Made by a program: the position numbers and the translations under genes
Part shown: one piece after another, positions 52,856-61,607 of the stretch
How the letters are laid out: every line of letters starts with the position of its first letter
Numbering within the stretch: the first letter of the stretch is position 1
Assembly (NCBI GenBank): GCA_017794825.1
Contig: CP051237.1
Location: forward strand, 992,001-1,056,000
Source of the DNA: Pararhizobium sp.
GTDB taxonomy: Bacteria > Pseudomonadota > Alphaproteobacteria > Rhizobiales > Rhizobiaceae
Direction of reading: 5' to 3'
Length of the DNA stretch: 64,000 nt
Notes under the pieces: model-generated
Databases searched by the model: none
Seen by the model: the letters and a program-made list of their open reading frames with translations, nothing else
What the model was told of the DNA's origin: nothing

Positions 52856-53421
52856 ATTGTCTTTCTGCCAGACAGCGCGCTTCGCAGGTCGACTGCCGCG
52901 CGTACGAGAAATTCGATGGCCGCCACGGTCATGCCAAGCAGGATCAGCGCACGAAACGGCCACACCTCCAGCGTGGCGATGCCCTGGACGCCGATATATT
53001 CACCGGACGACCAATCCTTCTCGAGGATGCGGATGCTTGCCCAGGCGATGCCCCCGATCATCCCGGCCCCGACGAGATTGAAAAGAGCGGAGAGAAGCGA
53101 TCCGGCTGTCGGGTGGGATTGTCTGAAGCCGTTGTAGAAGAACTCGGTTCGAGCGAGACGATCCGCGCGGATCGTGGTCGCAAGTTGCAGCGCGACGATC
53201 ATCACCAGAAGAAGCGCGCCGAGTTCGGAGATGAGCGGAAGCGATGATCCCAAGCCGTTGCGAACGACGATGTCGGCGCAGATGATGGTCATCAACACGA
53301 GGATGAGCGCTGTTCCCAGGGCTGCGAGCCCGTCGACGAAGACATGCCAGACCCGGCCCGCCGCTCCACCGGGGAGCCCCCGTTCGTCGGGGACTCCTGA
53401 TTTTTCGTCATTCGGTGACAT
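52852..53421 (-). CDS. dctQ: TRAP transporter small permease subunit
   Basis: The four-helix partner, 189 residues. Helices lie near residues 25-50, 58-80, 105-125 and 145-165, with LRTEF-like block LARTEFFYNGFRQ between the second and third. It lies 12 bases after dctP and overlaps dctM by four. Confidence 0.87.
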   Translation of the reverse strand: MSPNDEKSGVPDERGLPGGAAGRVWHVFVDGLAALGTALILVLMTIICADIVVRNGLGSSLPLISELGALLLVMIVALQLATTIRADRLARTEFFYNGFRQSHPTAGSLLSALFNLVGAGMIGGIAWASIRILEKDWSSGEYIGVQGIATLEVWPFRALILLGMTVAAIEFLVRAAVDLRSALSGRKTI

Positions 53422-53433
53422 GCCGCCCCGAAC

Positions 53434-54507
53434 TTACTTGTCCCAGTCGCGAACCGGAGTCTCACCCCGTTCGCGAAGACCGTCCATGTAGGCGGCCAGG
53501 AATTCCTTGGCCGGCACGCCTTGGGCTTCCAGTTCGGCGGCCCAGTCGCCCGCGATGTCAGGAAGCTTGTTCACCCATGCGGCGCGCTCCTCCGGCGGCA
53601 TGACGACGATGGTGACCGGCGGATCCTGGGTCGCCCCGACTTCGACCATCTTGTTCAGCGCGAATTCGTGGCGTTCAAGAAGGTCCTTGCCGTGCGCATC
53701 GGTGTAATATTTTCCGGCCTCGATCATGGCGTTCTGGACTTCCTCGGGAAGCGTGTCCCAGGTGTCGCGGTTGATCGCGACCGCGCCCGAGAAGGCGCCG
53801 CCCGCATCGAAGCGGTTGATGTAGGGCGCTACTTCATAGAGCTTCGCCGGCAATGCGCCGAGAGCAAGCGTCAGCACGCCGTCGGACACGCCTGTCTGGA
53901 TATCGGTGTAGAACGTGGTCAGCGCGCCGTCGACGGCGTTGGCGCCGGTTCCCCGAAGCCAGTTTCCGAGAACGCCGGGCGCAGAAAGCTTCAGCCCGTC
54001 GATGTCGTCGATGCCTTCCAGCGGCGTCTTGGTGTAGATGTCGTACATGTCGGTTCCGGTGAGGCCGAGAACCTTGAGATTGTACTGTTCCCATTCGTTT
54101 TTGAAGGCTTCGTTGTTGTCCAGAAGCTCCTGCATCACCTCGAGCTGCACCGGCGGATTGGCCGTGGAGAAGGGCGCATAGCTTGACGCCTGGCTCAGCG
54201 GCAGCTTGGCCGGCTCCAGGAACGAGAACACCCATCCGACGTCGGTGATGCCCTCCTCGACCGAGGTCAGCGTCGCATTGGCCTTGTAGAGCTGGCCGCC
54301 GAAGGCTTCGTTCCAGTCAATCTTGTAGTTCCCCTTTTCGGCCAGGATTTCGTCGGTCTTGGCCATGAAATGGGACTTGATCATGCCGACCCACGGAATG
54401 ACGGTCGGGTGGCTGGAAGCGACCGTCAGGTTGATGGTCTCCTGGGCTGCAAGCGTTCCGGGCATGGCGATCATGCCGGCAGTCATGAGTCCGAACAGAA
54501 TTCTCAT
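53434..54507 (-). CDS. dctP: TRAP transporter substrate-binding protein
   Basis: The receptor, 357 residues with a signal peptide cleaved near TLAAQ-ET. The opening INLTVASSHPTVIPWVGMIK and DIDGLKLSAPGVLGNWLRGTG are DctP-like; the Arg that binds the ligand carboxylate is probably in that second segment. GGGAGG precedes the ATG. The fold is of the branch that carries larger organic acids, consistent with an aromatic or polycarboxylic substrate. Confidence 0.89.
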   Translation of the reverse strand: MRILFGLMTAGMIAMPGTLAAQETINLTVASSHPTVIPWVGMIKSHFMAKTDEILAEKGNYKIDWNEAFGGQLYKANATLTSVEEGITDVGWVFSFLEPAKLPLSQASSYAPFSTANPPVQLEVMQELLDNNEAFKNEWEQYNLKVLGLTGTDMYDIYTKTPLEGIDDIDGLKLSAPGVLGNWLRGTGANAVDGALTTFYTDIQTGVSDGVLTLALGALPAKLYEVAPYINRFDAGGAFSGAVAINRDTWDTLPEEVQNAMIEAGKYYTDAHGKDLLERHEFALNKMVEVGATQDPPVTIVVMPPEERAAWVNKLPDIAGDWAAELEAQGVPAKEFLAAYMDGLRERGETPVRDWDK

Positions 54508-54529
54508 TGGTTTCCTCCCTATGATTCGT

Positions 54530-54934
54530 TCAGGTTAGCGTGAACTTCTGCGTCGAAAAATCGAGCCGCACAGATAGTGTCCCCTCGTTTATGAGCCAGG
54601 GCCTGACGCGAAAGCTGCGCGCGCCGCTCACGTGCATCGGATCGCGTTCGGCGATCGCAATGGCGGCCTGCCTCGATTCGGCTCGGACCACGACCAGCCC
54701 CTCGCCTTCCCAGCTTTGTTCATCGTCGGTCCACATGGGACCGGCCGCGAACATCACGCCTTCGCGTTCAAGCTCCACCTGGAACTCCAGATGCGCTTCT
54801 ATATTGGCGAAGACGGGTCCAAGGCCGTCGACCGGCGTGGTGAAAATCGCGAAAAGCTGCTTCTGCAGCATGGCGCCGCTTGCCGCCATCACGTCTGTCA
54901 CCGGTATCGATTTCGGATTGTCGTCTGTGCTCAT
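54530..54934 (-). CDS. YciI-like protein
   Basis: A small 134-residue protein of the YCII-related fold. FANIEAHLEFQVELEREGVMFAAGPMW (about residues 42-68) carries the His and the following beta-strand of this family, and IAERDPMHVSGARSFRVRPW ends the domain. YciI-like proteins are ferredoxin-fold enzymes or helpers; some act as muconolactone-isomerase-like or chlorohydrolase-related catalysts. It is embedded in the CoA-transferase/TRAP operon, so it may isomerise a pathway intermediate. GGGAGGAGAG precedes the ATG. Confidence 0.75.
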   Translation of the reverse strand: MSTDDNPKSIPVTDVMAASGAMLQKQLFAIFTTPVDGLGPVFANIEAHLEFQVELEREGVMFAAGPMWTDDEQSWEGEGLVVVRAESRQAAIAIAERDPMHVSGARSFRVRPWLINEGTLSVRLDFSTQKFTLT

Positions 54935-54961
54935 CTCTCTCCTCCCTTGAGATAAGCCGGG

Positions 54962-56107
54962 TCAGCCGGTCTTCTTTCGTTTGAGCTCGTTCCGGATCTC
55001 CTCGCCGTGCTGATCGAGGGTTGGCGGCGGCATGACATCCAGCTCGGGTTCGTGATCAAAACTATAGGGTGCGCGCACTGTTGTGGAGTCACCCATTTCA
55101 GGATGATGCGTGCTGACGGCCAGCTTCAGATGTTTCGCCTGCGGATCTTCCAGCGCCTCGTCGGAATCATAGGCAGGCGAATGCGGCACCTCGTGTGCGA
55201 GAAGCTTCTCGCACCAGGCGTCGCGCGTGTCGGACAGGAAGATCGGCGTGAAGACTTCAATCAGGTCGTCCTGGTGCTTGATGCGCTCCAGCCGCTCGGA
55301 AAAGCGGGGATCCGTCGCAAGCGCCTGCTGGCCGGTCGCCTCAAGCAGGCCTTCCCAGAATTTCGTCGGCGAAGACATGTGGATGGCGATCCATTTTCCG
55401 TCGCTGCATTCGAACGTGTAGCTTTGAGACACGACGGGACGTGAAAGCGGCCCCATGATTTCGCCAACGGAATAATAGTGGGTGAAACTGTCGAGGTTGA
55501 AATGCGCCATGGCCTCGAGCATCGATACGTCGAGCCGCCGGCCCTTTCCGGTTTTTACACGTTCAAGAAGGGCCGCCATTATGCCAAGCGCCGCATACTG
55601 GCCCGTCACAGCGTCGGCGATAGCCGGTCCGATCACCCTCGGATTGGCGGGCGGCGTCAGCAATCGCAGATAGCCGCTCGCAGCCTGCGCCACCGTATCG
55701 AAGGCTGGCCGATCACGCGAAGGACCCGACTGGCCGAAACCGGAAATCGCGCAATAGATCAAACCCGGATTGACCTTGTGAAGGTCCTTTTCGCCGACGC
55801 CGAGTTTTTCGGCAACGCCGGGCCGGAAATTCTGGATGAACACATCCGCGCCCGCGATCAGGTCAAGCAGCACCGCCATGTCGTCGGCGTTCTTCGTGTC
55901 GAGCGCAATTGACCGCTTGTTGCGGTTGTATGTCTGGTAGTGCGGCGAATAGAGCCCTCCCTTGAAGGCGCGGAAAGGATCGCCGGATTCCGGCCGCTCG
56001 ACCTTGATGACGTCGGCACCGAGGTCGGCCAGATGCATCGCCGCTGCGGGGCCGGTGATGTAGGTGCCGAGTTCGATGACCCGGATGTCCTTGAGTATCT
56101 TGACCAT
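54962..56107 (-). CDS. Class III (CaiB/BaiF) CoA-transferase
   Basis: A family III CoA-transferase of 381 residues that moves CoA from a donor thioester to a carboxylic acid through an aspartyl-CoA intermediate. RVIELGTYITGPAAAMHLADLGADVIKVERP opens the protein in the standard way. The catalytic Asp is in PAFDTVAQAASG (about residue 142). Its start is three bases after the lyase-gene stop, so the two are coupled. It would activate the acid taken up by the TRAP transporter for cleavage by the neighbouring lyase. Confidence 0.9.
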   Translation of the reverse strand: MVKILKDIRVIELGTYITGPAAAMHLADLGADVIKVERPESGDPFRAFKGGLYSPHYQTYNRNKRSIALDTKNADDMAVLLDLIAGADVFIQNFRPGVAEKLGVGEKDLHKVNPGLIYCAISGFGQSGPSRDRPAFDTVAQAASGYLRLLTPPANPRVIGPAIADAVTGQYAALGIMAALLERVKTGKGRRLDVSMLEAMAHFNLDSFTHYYSVGEIMGPLSRPVVSQSYTFECSDGKWIAIHMSSPTKFWEGLLEATGQQALATDPRFSERLERIKHQDDLIEVFTPIFLSDTRDAWCEKLLAHEVPHSPAYDSDEALEDPQAKHLKLAVSTHHPEMGDSTTVRAPYSFDHEPELDVMPPPTLDQHGEEIRNELKRKKTG

Positions 56108-56110
56108 GGA

Positions 56111-56932
56111 TTATCCCTGAGCCGATTTCTGCTCGTCCGGATCTCCGGCGCCGGGTCCGTCGTAGGTGATCGCAAGGTCCGCCTTGTGCGACATGATGAA
56201 GCCGATCGGGCGCTGGGATTCCTCGTAGAGATGCGCCGAAAGACCTGCTGCGCGGGCAAGCAGCGGCACAGCCTTGAGCGCGTCGAGCGGCCATCCGGCG
56301 TCGAGAATCGTCGCAGGGATAGCGCCGGATACGTTGATCGGCAGCGGCCGTTGCATGATGTCCGGCGCATGTTTCGCCAGCAAATACAGCGTCTCGATAT
56401 GTTTGCCGCCGACTCCGAGGTCCTTCGCGATCTCGAGCAGGCGATTGGCGCGGGGGTCGCCGGCGCTGTGCTGCGGGTGGCCGAGACCCGGAACCTTCTT
56501 GCGCGCCGCCTTCAGACCCTTCAGACTCTCAATCGTCGCCGATTCAAGGTCAACGCCGTCCTTTTCAGCCTTTTCGATAATTTCCGCCAGATAGCGTCCC
56601 GCAATCTCGGAACTGCCGGCGACGACGCTGCCCATGCCGAGAAGTCCTGCGGCCATGGCCCCCTGCCAGGCTTCCGGACCGGACACGAGCGTCATTCTCG
56701 CGGCCTGAACGCTCGGCACAAGCCCGTGTTCGGCGATGGAGACCAGACAAGCGTCCATCATGGCGCGCTGCTCACGGGTCGGACGGGAACCAAGAACGAG
56801 CAACCAGAAGTAGTCGGTGAAGTCGATCTTGCCAATCAGATCATTGCAAAGATCCAGTCCTCTTACCGTTATGCTGTCCGCATCGGAAGTTGCAATCGCC
56901 GTATATGACTGCTCTTGCTTGCCAATTCGCAT
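56111..56932 (-). CDS. Citrate-synthase-like (citryl-CoA lyase family) protein
   Basis: A 273-residue protein with the citrate synthase/citryl-CoA lyase fold but without the N-terminal domain of citrate synthase. The two conserved His regions are present: IAEHGLVPSVQAAR (H69) and KVPGLGHPQHSAGDPRA (H152). The third catalytic region reads PLPINVSGAIPATIL, where ATP-citrate lyase and citryl-CoA lyases have NVDG; the Asp is thus Ser here (about S202). It would cleave or form a carbon-carbon bond in a 3-hydroxyacyl-CoA. The start at 56932 follows GAGG; an ATG 12 bases upstream is possible. It is the first gene of the operon, divergent from iclR. Confidence 0.8.
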   Translation of the reverse strand: MRIGKQEQSYTAIATSDADSITVRGLDLCNDLIGKIDFTDYFWLLVLGSRPTREQRAMMDACLVSIAEHGLVPSVQAARMTLVSGPEAWQGAMAAGLLGMGSVVAGSSEIAGRYLAEIIEKAEKDGVDLESATIESLKGLKAARKKVPGLGHPQHSAGDPRANRLLEIAKDLGVGGKHIETLYLLAKHAPDIMQRPLPINVSGAIPATILDAGWPLDALKAVPLLARAAGLSAHLYEESQRPIGFIMSHKADLAITYDGPGAGDPDEQKSAQG

Positions 56933-56944
56933 TCCATCCCTCAT

Positions 56945-56959
56945 TTTCGCATAGCGAAA
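56945..56959. promoter_or_regulatory. Inverted repeat in the citryl-lyase/iclR intergenic region
   Basis: TTTCGC-ATA-GCGAAA, six-base arms, is followed 15 bases later by GCCGAAAA, a partial third copy of the half-site. IclR regulators bind such short palindromes. It lies 13-27 bases before the lyase start and upstream of iclR. Confidence 0.5.
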
Positions 56960-57072
56960 TTATTTGCACTTGCCGAAAATTTAATGACCAATTAATCTAT
57001 CGTCAAGTCACAATGAGCCTGCCGCCTCGCGCGCGTCCTGCATGTTGTGAGGGAAGGAACCGGAGGAACCGC

Positions 57073-58020
57073 ATGCAGGTCCGTCGCCAGGAACTGGACG
57101 TCGACGCCACGACCGTCGCCGAGTCCGCCACGGGACAGGCAGGACTGCGTGTTATACAGTTGCCAGATGCGGCAATGCCCGTGCGAGGAGCAACAAACGT
57201 GAACGACTTTACAGCAGATCTGAAACCGGAGGAACGCCCGGCCGAATTTGTGGAAGGCCTGGCCAAGGGACTGGCTGTCCTAGAATCCTTCGATGCGACC
57301 CACCCCGAAATGACGCTGAGCGAAGTCGCCCACAGGCTCGGCCTGTCTCCGGCCACCGCGCGACGCAGCCTCATCACCCTGCAGACGCTCGGTTATGTCG
57401 GACTGAAGGACAAGCGGTTTCATCTGCGACCGAAAGTCATGACCCTTTCCTCGGCATTCTATTTCTCGGCGCGCATCGACGAGGTGATTCAGCCAAGCCT
57501 CAGGGAGCTCGTGAGCCGTTTCGGCGACGCGTCCTCGGTCGCCACGCTGGACGGCGACGACGTCATCTATATCGCGCATTACAGCGTTCAGAGAGCCCGG
57601 CGCGCCGCCGCAGTCGTCGGCGCGCGCTATCCCGCCTGCGCCACATCGCTTGGCCGGGTGCTGCTTGCAGGTCTTTCGGACGAGGCGCTCGATGCATATA
57701 TCGCCAACGTCCGGCCGCAGGCGCTCACATCCATGACGATGACCGACACCGCGAAGCTGCGCGAGGAAGTTCTCGCGGTCCGCGAAACCGGCTATTCGAC
57801 CACGGTCGACCAGCTGGACTACGGCATTACGGCGCTGGCCGTGCCCGTGAGAGACCTCAACGGCAGGACGATCGCCGCGCTCAACACCTCCGGCTACACC
57901 GGCAAGGTGACGCCGGAATCGCTTGTCAGAGAGCGCCTGCCGGAACTGCGCGAAGCAGCGTCTTACATTGCCCACGCAATTACCCGGTACCCCGTTCTGC
58001 AATCGATCATAAGAAGCTGA
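57073..58020 (+). CDS. IclR family transcriptional regulator
   Basis: A regulator with an N-terminal winged helix and a C-terminal GAF-like ligand domain, in the PcaR/PcaU branch used for aromatic acids. DNA-binding part: LAKGLAVLESFDATHPEMTL and LSPATARRSLITLQTLGYV. The effector domain holds RYPACATSLGRVLLAGL and GITALAVPVRDLNGRTIAALN. The start is uncertain: ATG 57073 (315 residues) and GTG 57199 (273 residues) both follow strong sites (GGAGG, GAGGAG); the shorter form matches the usual family length. It lies between two outward-facing catabolic operons and is likely to control both. Confidence 0.85.
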   Translation: MQVRRQELDVDATTVAESATGQAGLRVIQLPDAAMPVRGATNVNDFTADLKPEERPAEFVEGLAKGLAVLESFDATHPEMTLSEVAHRLGLSPATARRSLITLQTLGYVGLKDKRFHLRPKVMTLSSAFYFSARIDEVIQPSLRELVSRFGDASSVATLDGDDVIYIAHYSVQRARRAAAVVGARYPACATSLGRVLLAGLSDEALDAYIANVRPQALTSMTMTDTAKLREEVLAVRETGYSTTVDQLDYGITALAVPVRDLNGRTIAALNTSGYTGKVTPESLVRERLPELREAASYIAHAITRYPVLQSIIRS

Positions 58021-58049
58021 CTGACACACGGACCCAGGGAGGAAATACC

Positions 58050-59564
58050 ATGTGCAGACTATGCGATCCTAAGAAACCGGACTTGCGCTGCCCGACGCGG
58101 CGGGATTTTATCAAGGTTGGCATGGTGGCCGGCGCGTCGGCCACCGCCGCCAGTCTCGTGCTGTCCAGCAACGCAGCGGCGCAGGAAGCGACAGCCGAAA
58201 CGCTGCCCGACGGTATCGGCGATCCGGGCCGCCGCGTGCTCATCAAGGGCGGCGTCGTACTGTCCATGGATGACGGCGTCGGGAACTTCGCCGTCGGAGA
58301 CGTGCTGCTCGAAGGATCGAGGATCGTCGAAGTCGGCGCCAATATCGACGCCGGCGACGCCGCTGTCCTCAACGCTGAAGGCAAGATCGTCATGCCCGGC
58401 TTCATCGACACCCATCACCACCAGTTCGAGACCGCGCTGCGCAGCCAGCTGGCCAACGGCATCCTCATCAATGACGGACGGCCCGCAAACGAACAGAACT
58501 ACTACGAAACGATCCTGCAGAAGTTCTCGCTCGTTTACCGGCCGGAGGACGTCTACATCAACGAGCTGTTCGGCTCGATCGCGCAGCTCGACGCCGGCGT
58601 GACCACCGTCATGGATGTCAGCCAGATCCATCATTCTCCGGAGCATTCCGACGCCGCGATCGAGGCGCTGGGAGACGCCGGCCGCCGCGCCGTGTTCGGT
58701 TATTTCGAAGGCTGGGGCGACGACGCGAAATATCCACAGGACGCCAGACGCATCAAGGAGCAGTATTTCTCCTCAGACGACCAGTTGCTGACCATGGTCA
58801 TGGGCGGGGAGATCTATCTGCCCGGATACGAGCAGTCGTGGAAGATCGGTCGCGAACTGGATCTGCCCGTCGCGCTGCACGTCGTCGGCACCTTCGGCAT
58901 GCAGCCGACTTTCGACGAGCTTGGCGCGGCAGGACAGTTCGGCCCGGACAACATCTTTATCCACATGACCGGCATGTCGGAAGACGGATGGAAACACGCC
59001 GCGGACGCCGGCGCCCATGTCTCGCTCGCCGTGCCGATCGAGATGCACATGCGCCACGGCACGCCGCCGATCCAGAAGGCTATCGACCTCGGGATGGACA
59101 TCTCGCTCTCGTCCGATGTCGAATGCACCATGACCGCCGACATTTTCACCCAGATGCGGGGGCTGGTGACGCTGCAGCGCATGGAAGCCAACGCCAAGGC
59201 CCTGGCCGGCGAAGACTACCCCGAACTGATGACCACGCTCGACGCCGTCAAGGCGGCGACTATGGGGGGCGCCAAGGGCCTGAAACTCGACAGCAAGATC
59301 GGCTCTCTGACGCCGGGCAAGGAGGCCGACATCATCCTCCTTGACGCCGAGGCGATCAACGTGGCTCCGCTCAACAACGTTCCCGGCGCCATCGTCACGC
59401 TGATGGAGCGCAGCAATGTGGATTCGGTGATCGTCGGCGGCAAGGTGAAGAAATGGAAGGGTCAGCTTCTCGGTTTCGATATTCCGCGCCTGACATCGGA
59501 ACTGTCGCAAAGCCGCGATTACCTGTTCGAGGCCGCCGGCGTCGAACGCAACCTGTTCGCCTAA
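58050..59564 (+). CDS. Tat-exported amidohydrolase (TRZ/ATZ-type)
   Basis: A metal-dependent hydrolase of 504 residues with a twin-arginine signal. The n-region is unusual: MCRLC, then PDLRC, then the Tat motif TRRDFIKVG, then the hydrophobic stretch to about residue 44 (cleavage near NAAAQ). The mature enzyme is a TIM-barrel amidohydrolase: GFIDTHHHQFETAL carries the HxH metal site (H122/H124), VALHVVGT and IFIHMTGMS give later His ligands, and LSSDVECTM the Asp. KADI-type C-terminal GKEADIILLDA is typical of cytosine-deaminase-like enzymes. It would deaminate or hydrolyse a ring compound in the periplasm. GGGAGG precedes the ATG, 30 bases after iclR. Confidence 0.83.
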   Translation: MCRLCDPKKPDLRCPTRRDFIKVGMVAGASATAASLVLSSNAAAQEATAETLPDGIGDPGRRVLIKGGVVLSMDDGVGNFAVGDVLLEGSRIVEVGANIDAGDAAVLNAEGKIVMPGFIDTHHHQFETALRSQLANGILINDGRPANEQNYYETILQKFSLVYRPEDVYINELFGSIAQLDAGVTTVMDVSQIHHSPEHSDAAIEALGDAGRRAVFGYFEGWGDDAKYPQDARRIKEQYFSSDDQLLTMVMGGEIYLPGYEQSWKIGRELDLPVALHVVGTFGMQPTFDELGAAGQFGPDNIFIHMTGMSEDGWKHAADAGAHVSLAVPIEMHMRHGTPPIQKAIDLGMDISLSSDVECTMTADIFTQMRGLVTLQRMEANAKALAGEDYPELMTTLDAVKAATMGGAKGLKLDSKIGSLTPGKEADIILLDAEAINVAPLNNVPGAIVTLMERSNVDSVIVGGKVKKWKGQLLGFDIPRLTSELSQSRDYLFEAAGVERNLFA

Positions 59565-59574
59565 CAGCATATCC

Positions 59575-59601
59575 GGGGGCCGGCCTGCGAGGCCGGCTCC
59601 C
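59575..59601. other. Intercistronic hairpin between the amidohydrolase and ligB
   Basis: GGGGGCCGGCC-TGCGA-GGCCGGCTCCC, an 11-pair stem with one G-U pair. No T-run follows, so it may stabilise the upstream message or allow partial read-through into ligB. Confidence 0.6.
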
Positions 59602-59629
59602 GGCGAGGCCAAATTGAAGGAGCACGAAA

Positions 59630-60490
59630 TTGGCAAAACTTGTCGCTACATTGGCGTCGACGCACCATCCGTTTTATCTGAAGGCCACGACAATGCCGCC
59701 GGAACAGCAGATGCCGGAGGCGCCCTTGTGGAAACAGAAGGTCGAGGCCTATCGGGAGACACTTGCCCGCGCCAAACCGGACATTCTGGTCATGGTCGGC
59801 TCCGACCATTTTCATCAGATATTCCTCGACAACTGCCCGCAGTTTCTGATCGGCAAGGCGCCGCGCTATGACGCCACATTTTACAATGAGGTCCGTGAAT
59901 TCGGCATCCCGACCTACGTGCTGGAAGGTGACGAGGACATGTCGCGCTTCATGCACCAATCGTTGATGGACCAGAATTTCGACTTCGCATTCTCCAACGA
60001 ACTGAAGATCGACCATTCGATCATTTGCCCGATCATAACCGTGCGGCCGCAGAACGATCTGCCCGTGGTGCCGATATATACGAACATCTTCGCTCCGCCG
60101 CTGCATACGCCAAAGCGGTTCTACGACCTCGGCCGGGCGATCCGAAAGGCGATCGACGACTATCCGTCTGACCTCAGGGTGGCGGCTATCGGCACCGGAC
60201 ATTTGTCGCTGGAGCTGGGCGGACCGCGCCAGTTCATGGAAACCGGTCCGGACCCGGAGTTTGACCGTCAGGCGATCGAGTGGCTGCGCGCCGGCGACGT
60301 CGACGCGATCCTCGAGAACGTCACGCATGAAAGCATGGCGCAGAGCGGCAACGCCACCCACGGCTTCCTCAACTTCATCCTGATGCTGGGCGTCGCCGGT
60401 CCCGAAGGCGCCGACTATGTCGACAATCTGGACCTCTTCCACACGATGGAGGCCTATTTCACCTGGTACCCGAAGGAGCAGGCGGCATGA
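59630..60490 (+). CDS. Class III extradiol dioxygenase, beta (LigB-type) subunit
   Basis: The catalytic subunit, 286 residues, of a LigAB-type enzyme that opens a catecholic ring with oxygen and non-haem iron. All key residues of protocatechuate 4,5-dioxygenase are present at nearly the same positions: iron ligands H12 (ASTHH), H60 (GSDHF) and E234 (THESMAQ), and the catalytic His in GTGHLSLELGG (H191). It overlaps the alpha-subunit gene by four bases. TTGAAGGAG precedes the ATG. The substrate could be protocatechuate, gallate, or a nitrogen heterocycle diol made by the amidohydrolase product. Confidence 0.88.
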   Translation: MAKLVATLASTHHPFYLKATTMPPEQQMPEAPLWKQKVEAYRETLARAKPDILVMVGSDHFHQIFLDNCPQFLIGKAPRYDATFYNEVREFGIPTYVLEGDEDMSRFMHQSLMDQNFDFAFSNELKIDHSIICPIITVRPQNDLPVVPIYTNIFAPPLHTPKRFYDLGRAIRKAIDDYPSDLRVAAIGTGHLSLELGGPRQFMETGPDPEFDRQAIEWLRAGDVDAILENVTHESMAQSGNATHGFLNFILMLGVAGPEGADYVDNLDLFHTMEAYFTWYPKEQAA

Positions 60491-60852
60491 GCAAATACTG
60501 GGTCGACAAGTTTCTCTTCACCGTTGATCGCGATCCGGAGTACCTGAAGCGCTACACGGAAGATCCGCGCACATTCGTCGCGACCTGGGAGCAGTCCATC
60601 GGACCGAAGCTCAATGACGCCGAGATGTCCACGGTCCACAGCTTCACCGACAAGGAACGCGAGGCGCTGATCAATCACGACTATGTCGCGCTGTTCGAGA
60701 TGGGCGCCCATTTCTTCCTCAATCTGACGATCTTCATCGGCATCTACGACGAGCCCTACATGGAAAAGAGCGGTCCCCTCTCCTTCCAGCGCGAATTCGC
60801 GAGCAAACTTCAGCACTGGCGCGGCAAGGATTATCCGTCCGTCGAGACGTGA
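60487..60852 (+). CDS. Class III extradiol dioxygenase, alpha (LigA-type) subunit
   Basis: The small helical subunit, 121 residues, that caps the active site of LigAB dioxygenases. FLFTVDRDPEYLKRYTEDP and ALFEMGAHFFLNLTIFIG are typical LigA stretches. The ATG overlaps the ligB stop (ATGA). In most LigAB operons the alpha gene comes first; here the order is beta then alpha. A strong terminator follows. Confidence 0.85.
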   Translation: MSKYWVDKFLFTVDRDPEYLKRYTEDPRTFVATWEQSIGPKLNDAEMSTVHSFTDKEREALINHDYVALFEMGAHFFLNLTIFIGIYDEPYMEKSGPLSFQREFASKLQHWRGKDYPSVET

Positions 60853-60876
60853 TCCGTCAGTTGCGTTTCTGAACGA

Positions 60877-60906
60877 GAAAGGCCGGTCGAAAACGATCGG
60901 CCTTTC
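60877..60906. terminator. Terminator after the dioxygenase genes
   Basis: A 13-pair stem (GAAAGGCCGGTCG with CGATCGGCCTTTC, one G-U pair) with an AAAA loop. It lies between the convergent ligA and mhqD-like genes and probably serves both. Confidence 0.8.
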
Positions 60907-60935
60907 GGCTTGAATGGGCTCAGACGGGTTTCCGG

Positions 60936-61556
60936 CTACGCCGCCGCAGCCTGCCGCTTGAGAAACGCCGCGACATCCTGCAATTCCGTCTGCATTACCT
61001 CGTGCCCGCCCGGCTGCACGCTTGTTTCGACGGCGCTTCCCTGCGCTTCGAAATAGTCGACGAGCCGCCTTGTCAGGTTCCACGGACAGATCGGGTCCTT
61101 TCTTCCGGCTGAAATCAGAACTTTCAGTCCGGCCAGACGTGCATCGGGCTCCGGCCTCCAGGGTATCAGCGGGTGCATGAGCGCGGCGGCTTTGAACAGC
61201 GCTGGCTCTTGGAAAATCACGGACGCCAGTATGTTGGCGCCATTGGAATAGCCGAGACCATAGATCGGCGAATCCGGGTGAAACTCCTTGTGGGCGCGTA
61301 CGAAGCCGGTCATCTTTTCCGTTCGCCGGGCAAGATCCTCCATATCGTACACGCCTTCTCCGGTCCGGCGGAAAAAACGGTTCGCGCCGTGCTCCGAAAC
61401 ATCGCCGCGCGGCGCGATCACGCCTGCGTCGGGAAGTATTTGCCGGACGATGTCGAAAAACTGGTTCTCGTCTCCGCCGGTGCCATGAAAGGCGAAGACC
61501 AGCGGCGCGCCCGGGCGGGGTTCGTGCTTTCGATACGTGTAGGCGTCGAGAGACAT
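60936..61556 (-). CDS. MhqD-like alpha/beta hydrolase
   Basis: A carboxylesterase-type alpha/beta hydrolase of 206 residues of the MhqD group, which accompanies quinone/hydroquinone dioxygenases. The nucleophile is in GLGYSNGANILAS (GxSxG, Ser near 103); the oxyanion region is FAFHGTGGDENQ; the C-terminal His is in QPGGHEVMQTEL. GGAGG lies just before ATG 61556; an ATG four codons upstream is less likely. It follows the MhqO-type gene by about 50 bases on the same strand. Confidence 0.85.
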   Translation of the reverse strand: MSLDAYTYRKHEPRPGAPLVFAFHGTGGDENQFFDIVRQILPDAGVIAPRGDVSEHGANRFFRRTGEGVYDMEDLARRTEKMTGFVRAHKEFHPDSPIYGLGYSNGANILASVIFQEPALFKAAALMHPLIPWRPEPDARLAGLKVLISAGRKDPICPWNLTRRLVDYFEAQGSAVETSVQPGGHEVMQTELQDVAAFLKRQAAAA

Positions 61557-61607
61557 GTCCACCTCCATCGGTGAGCAAGGCAGGGCCGAAGCCCTGCCCG
61601 CGGGGTT

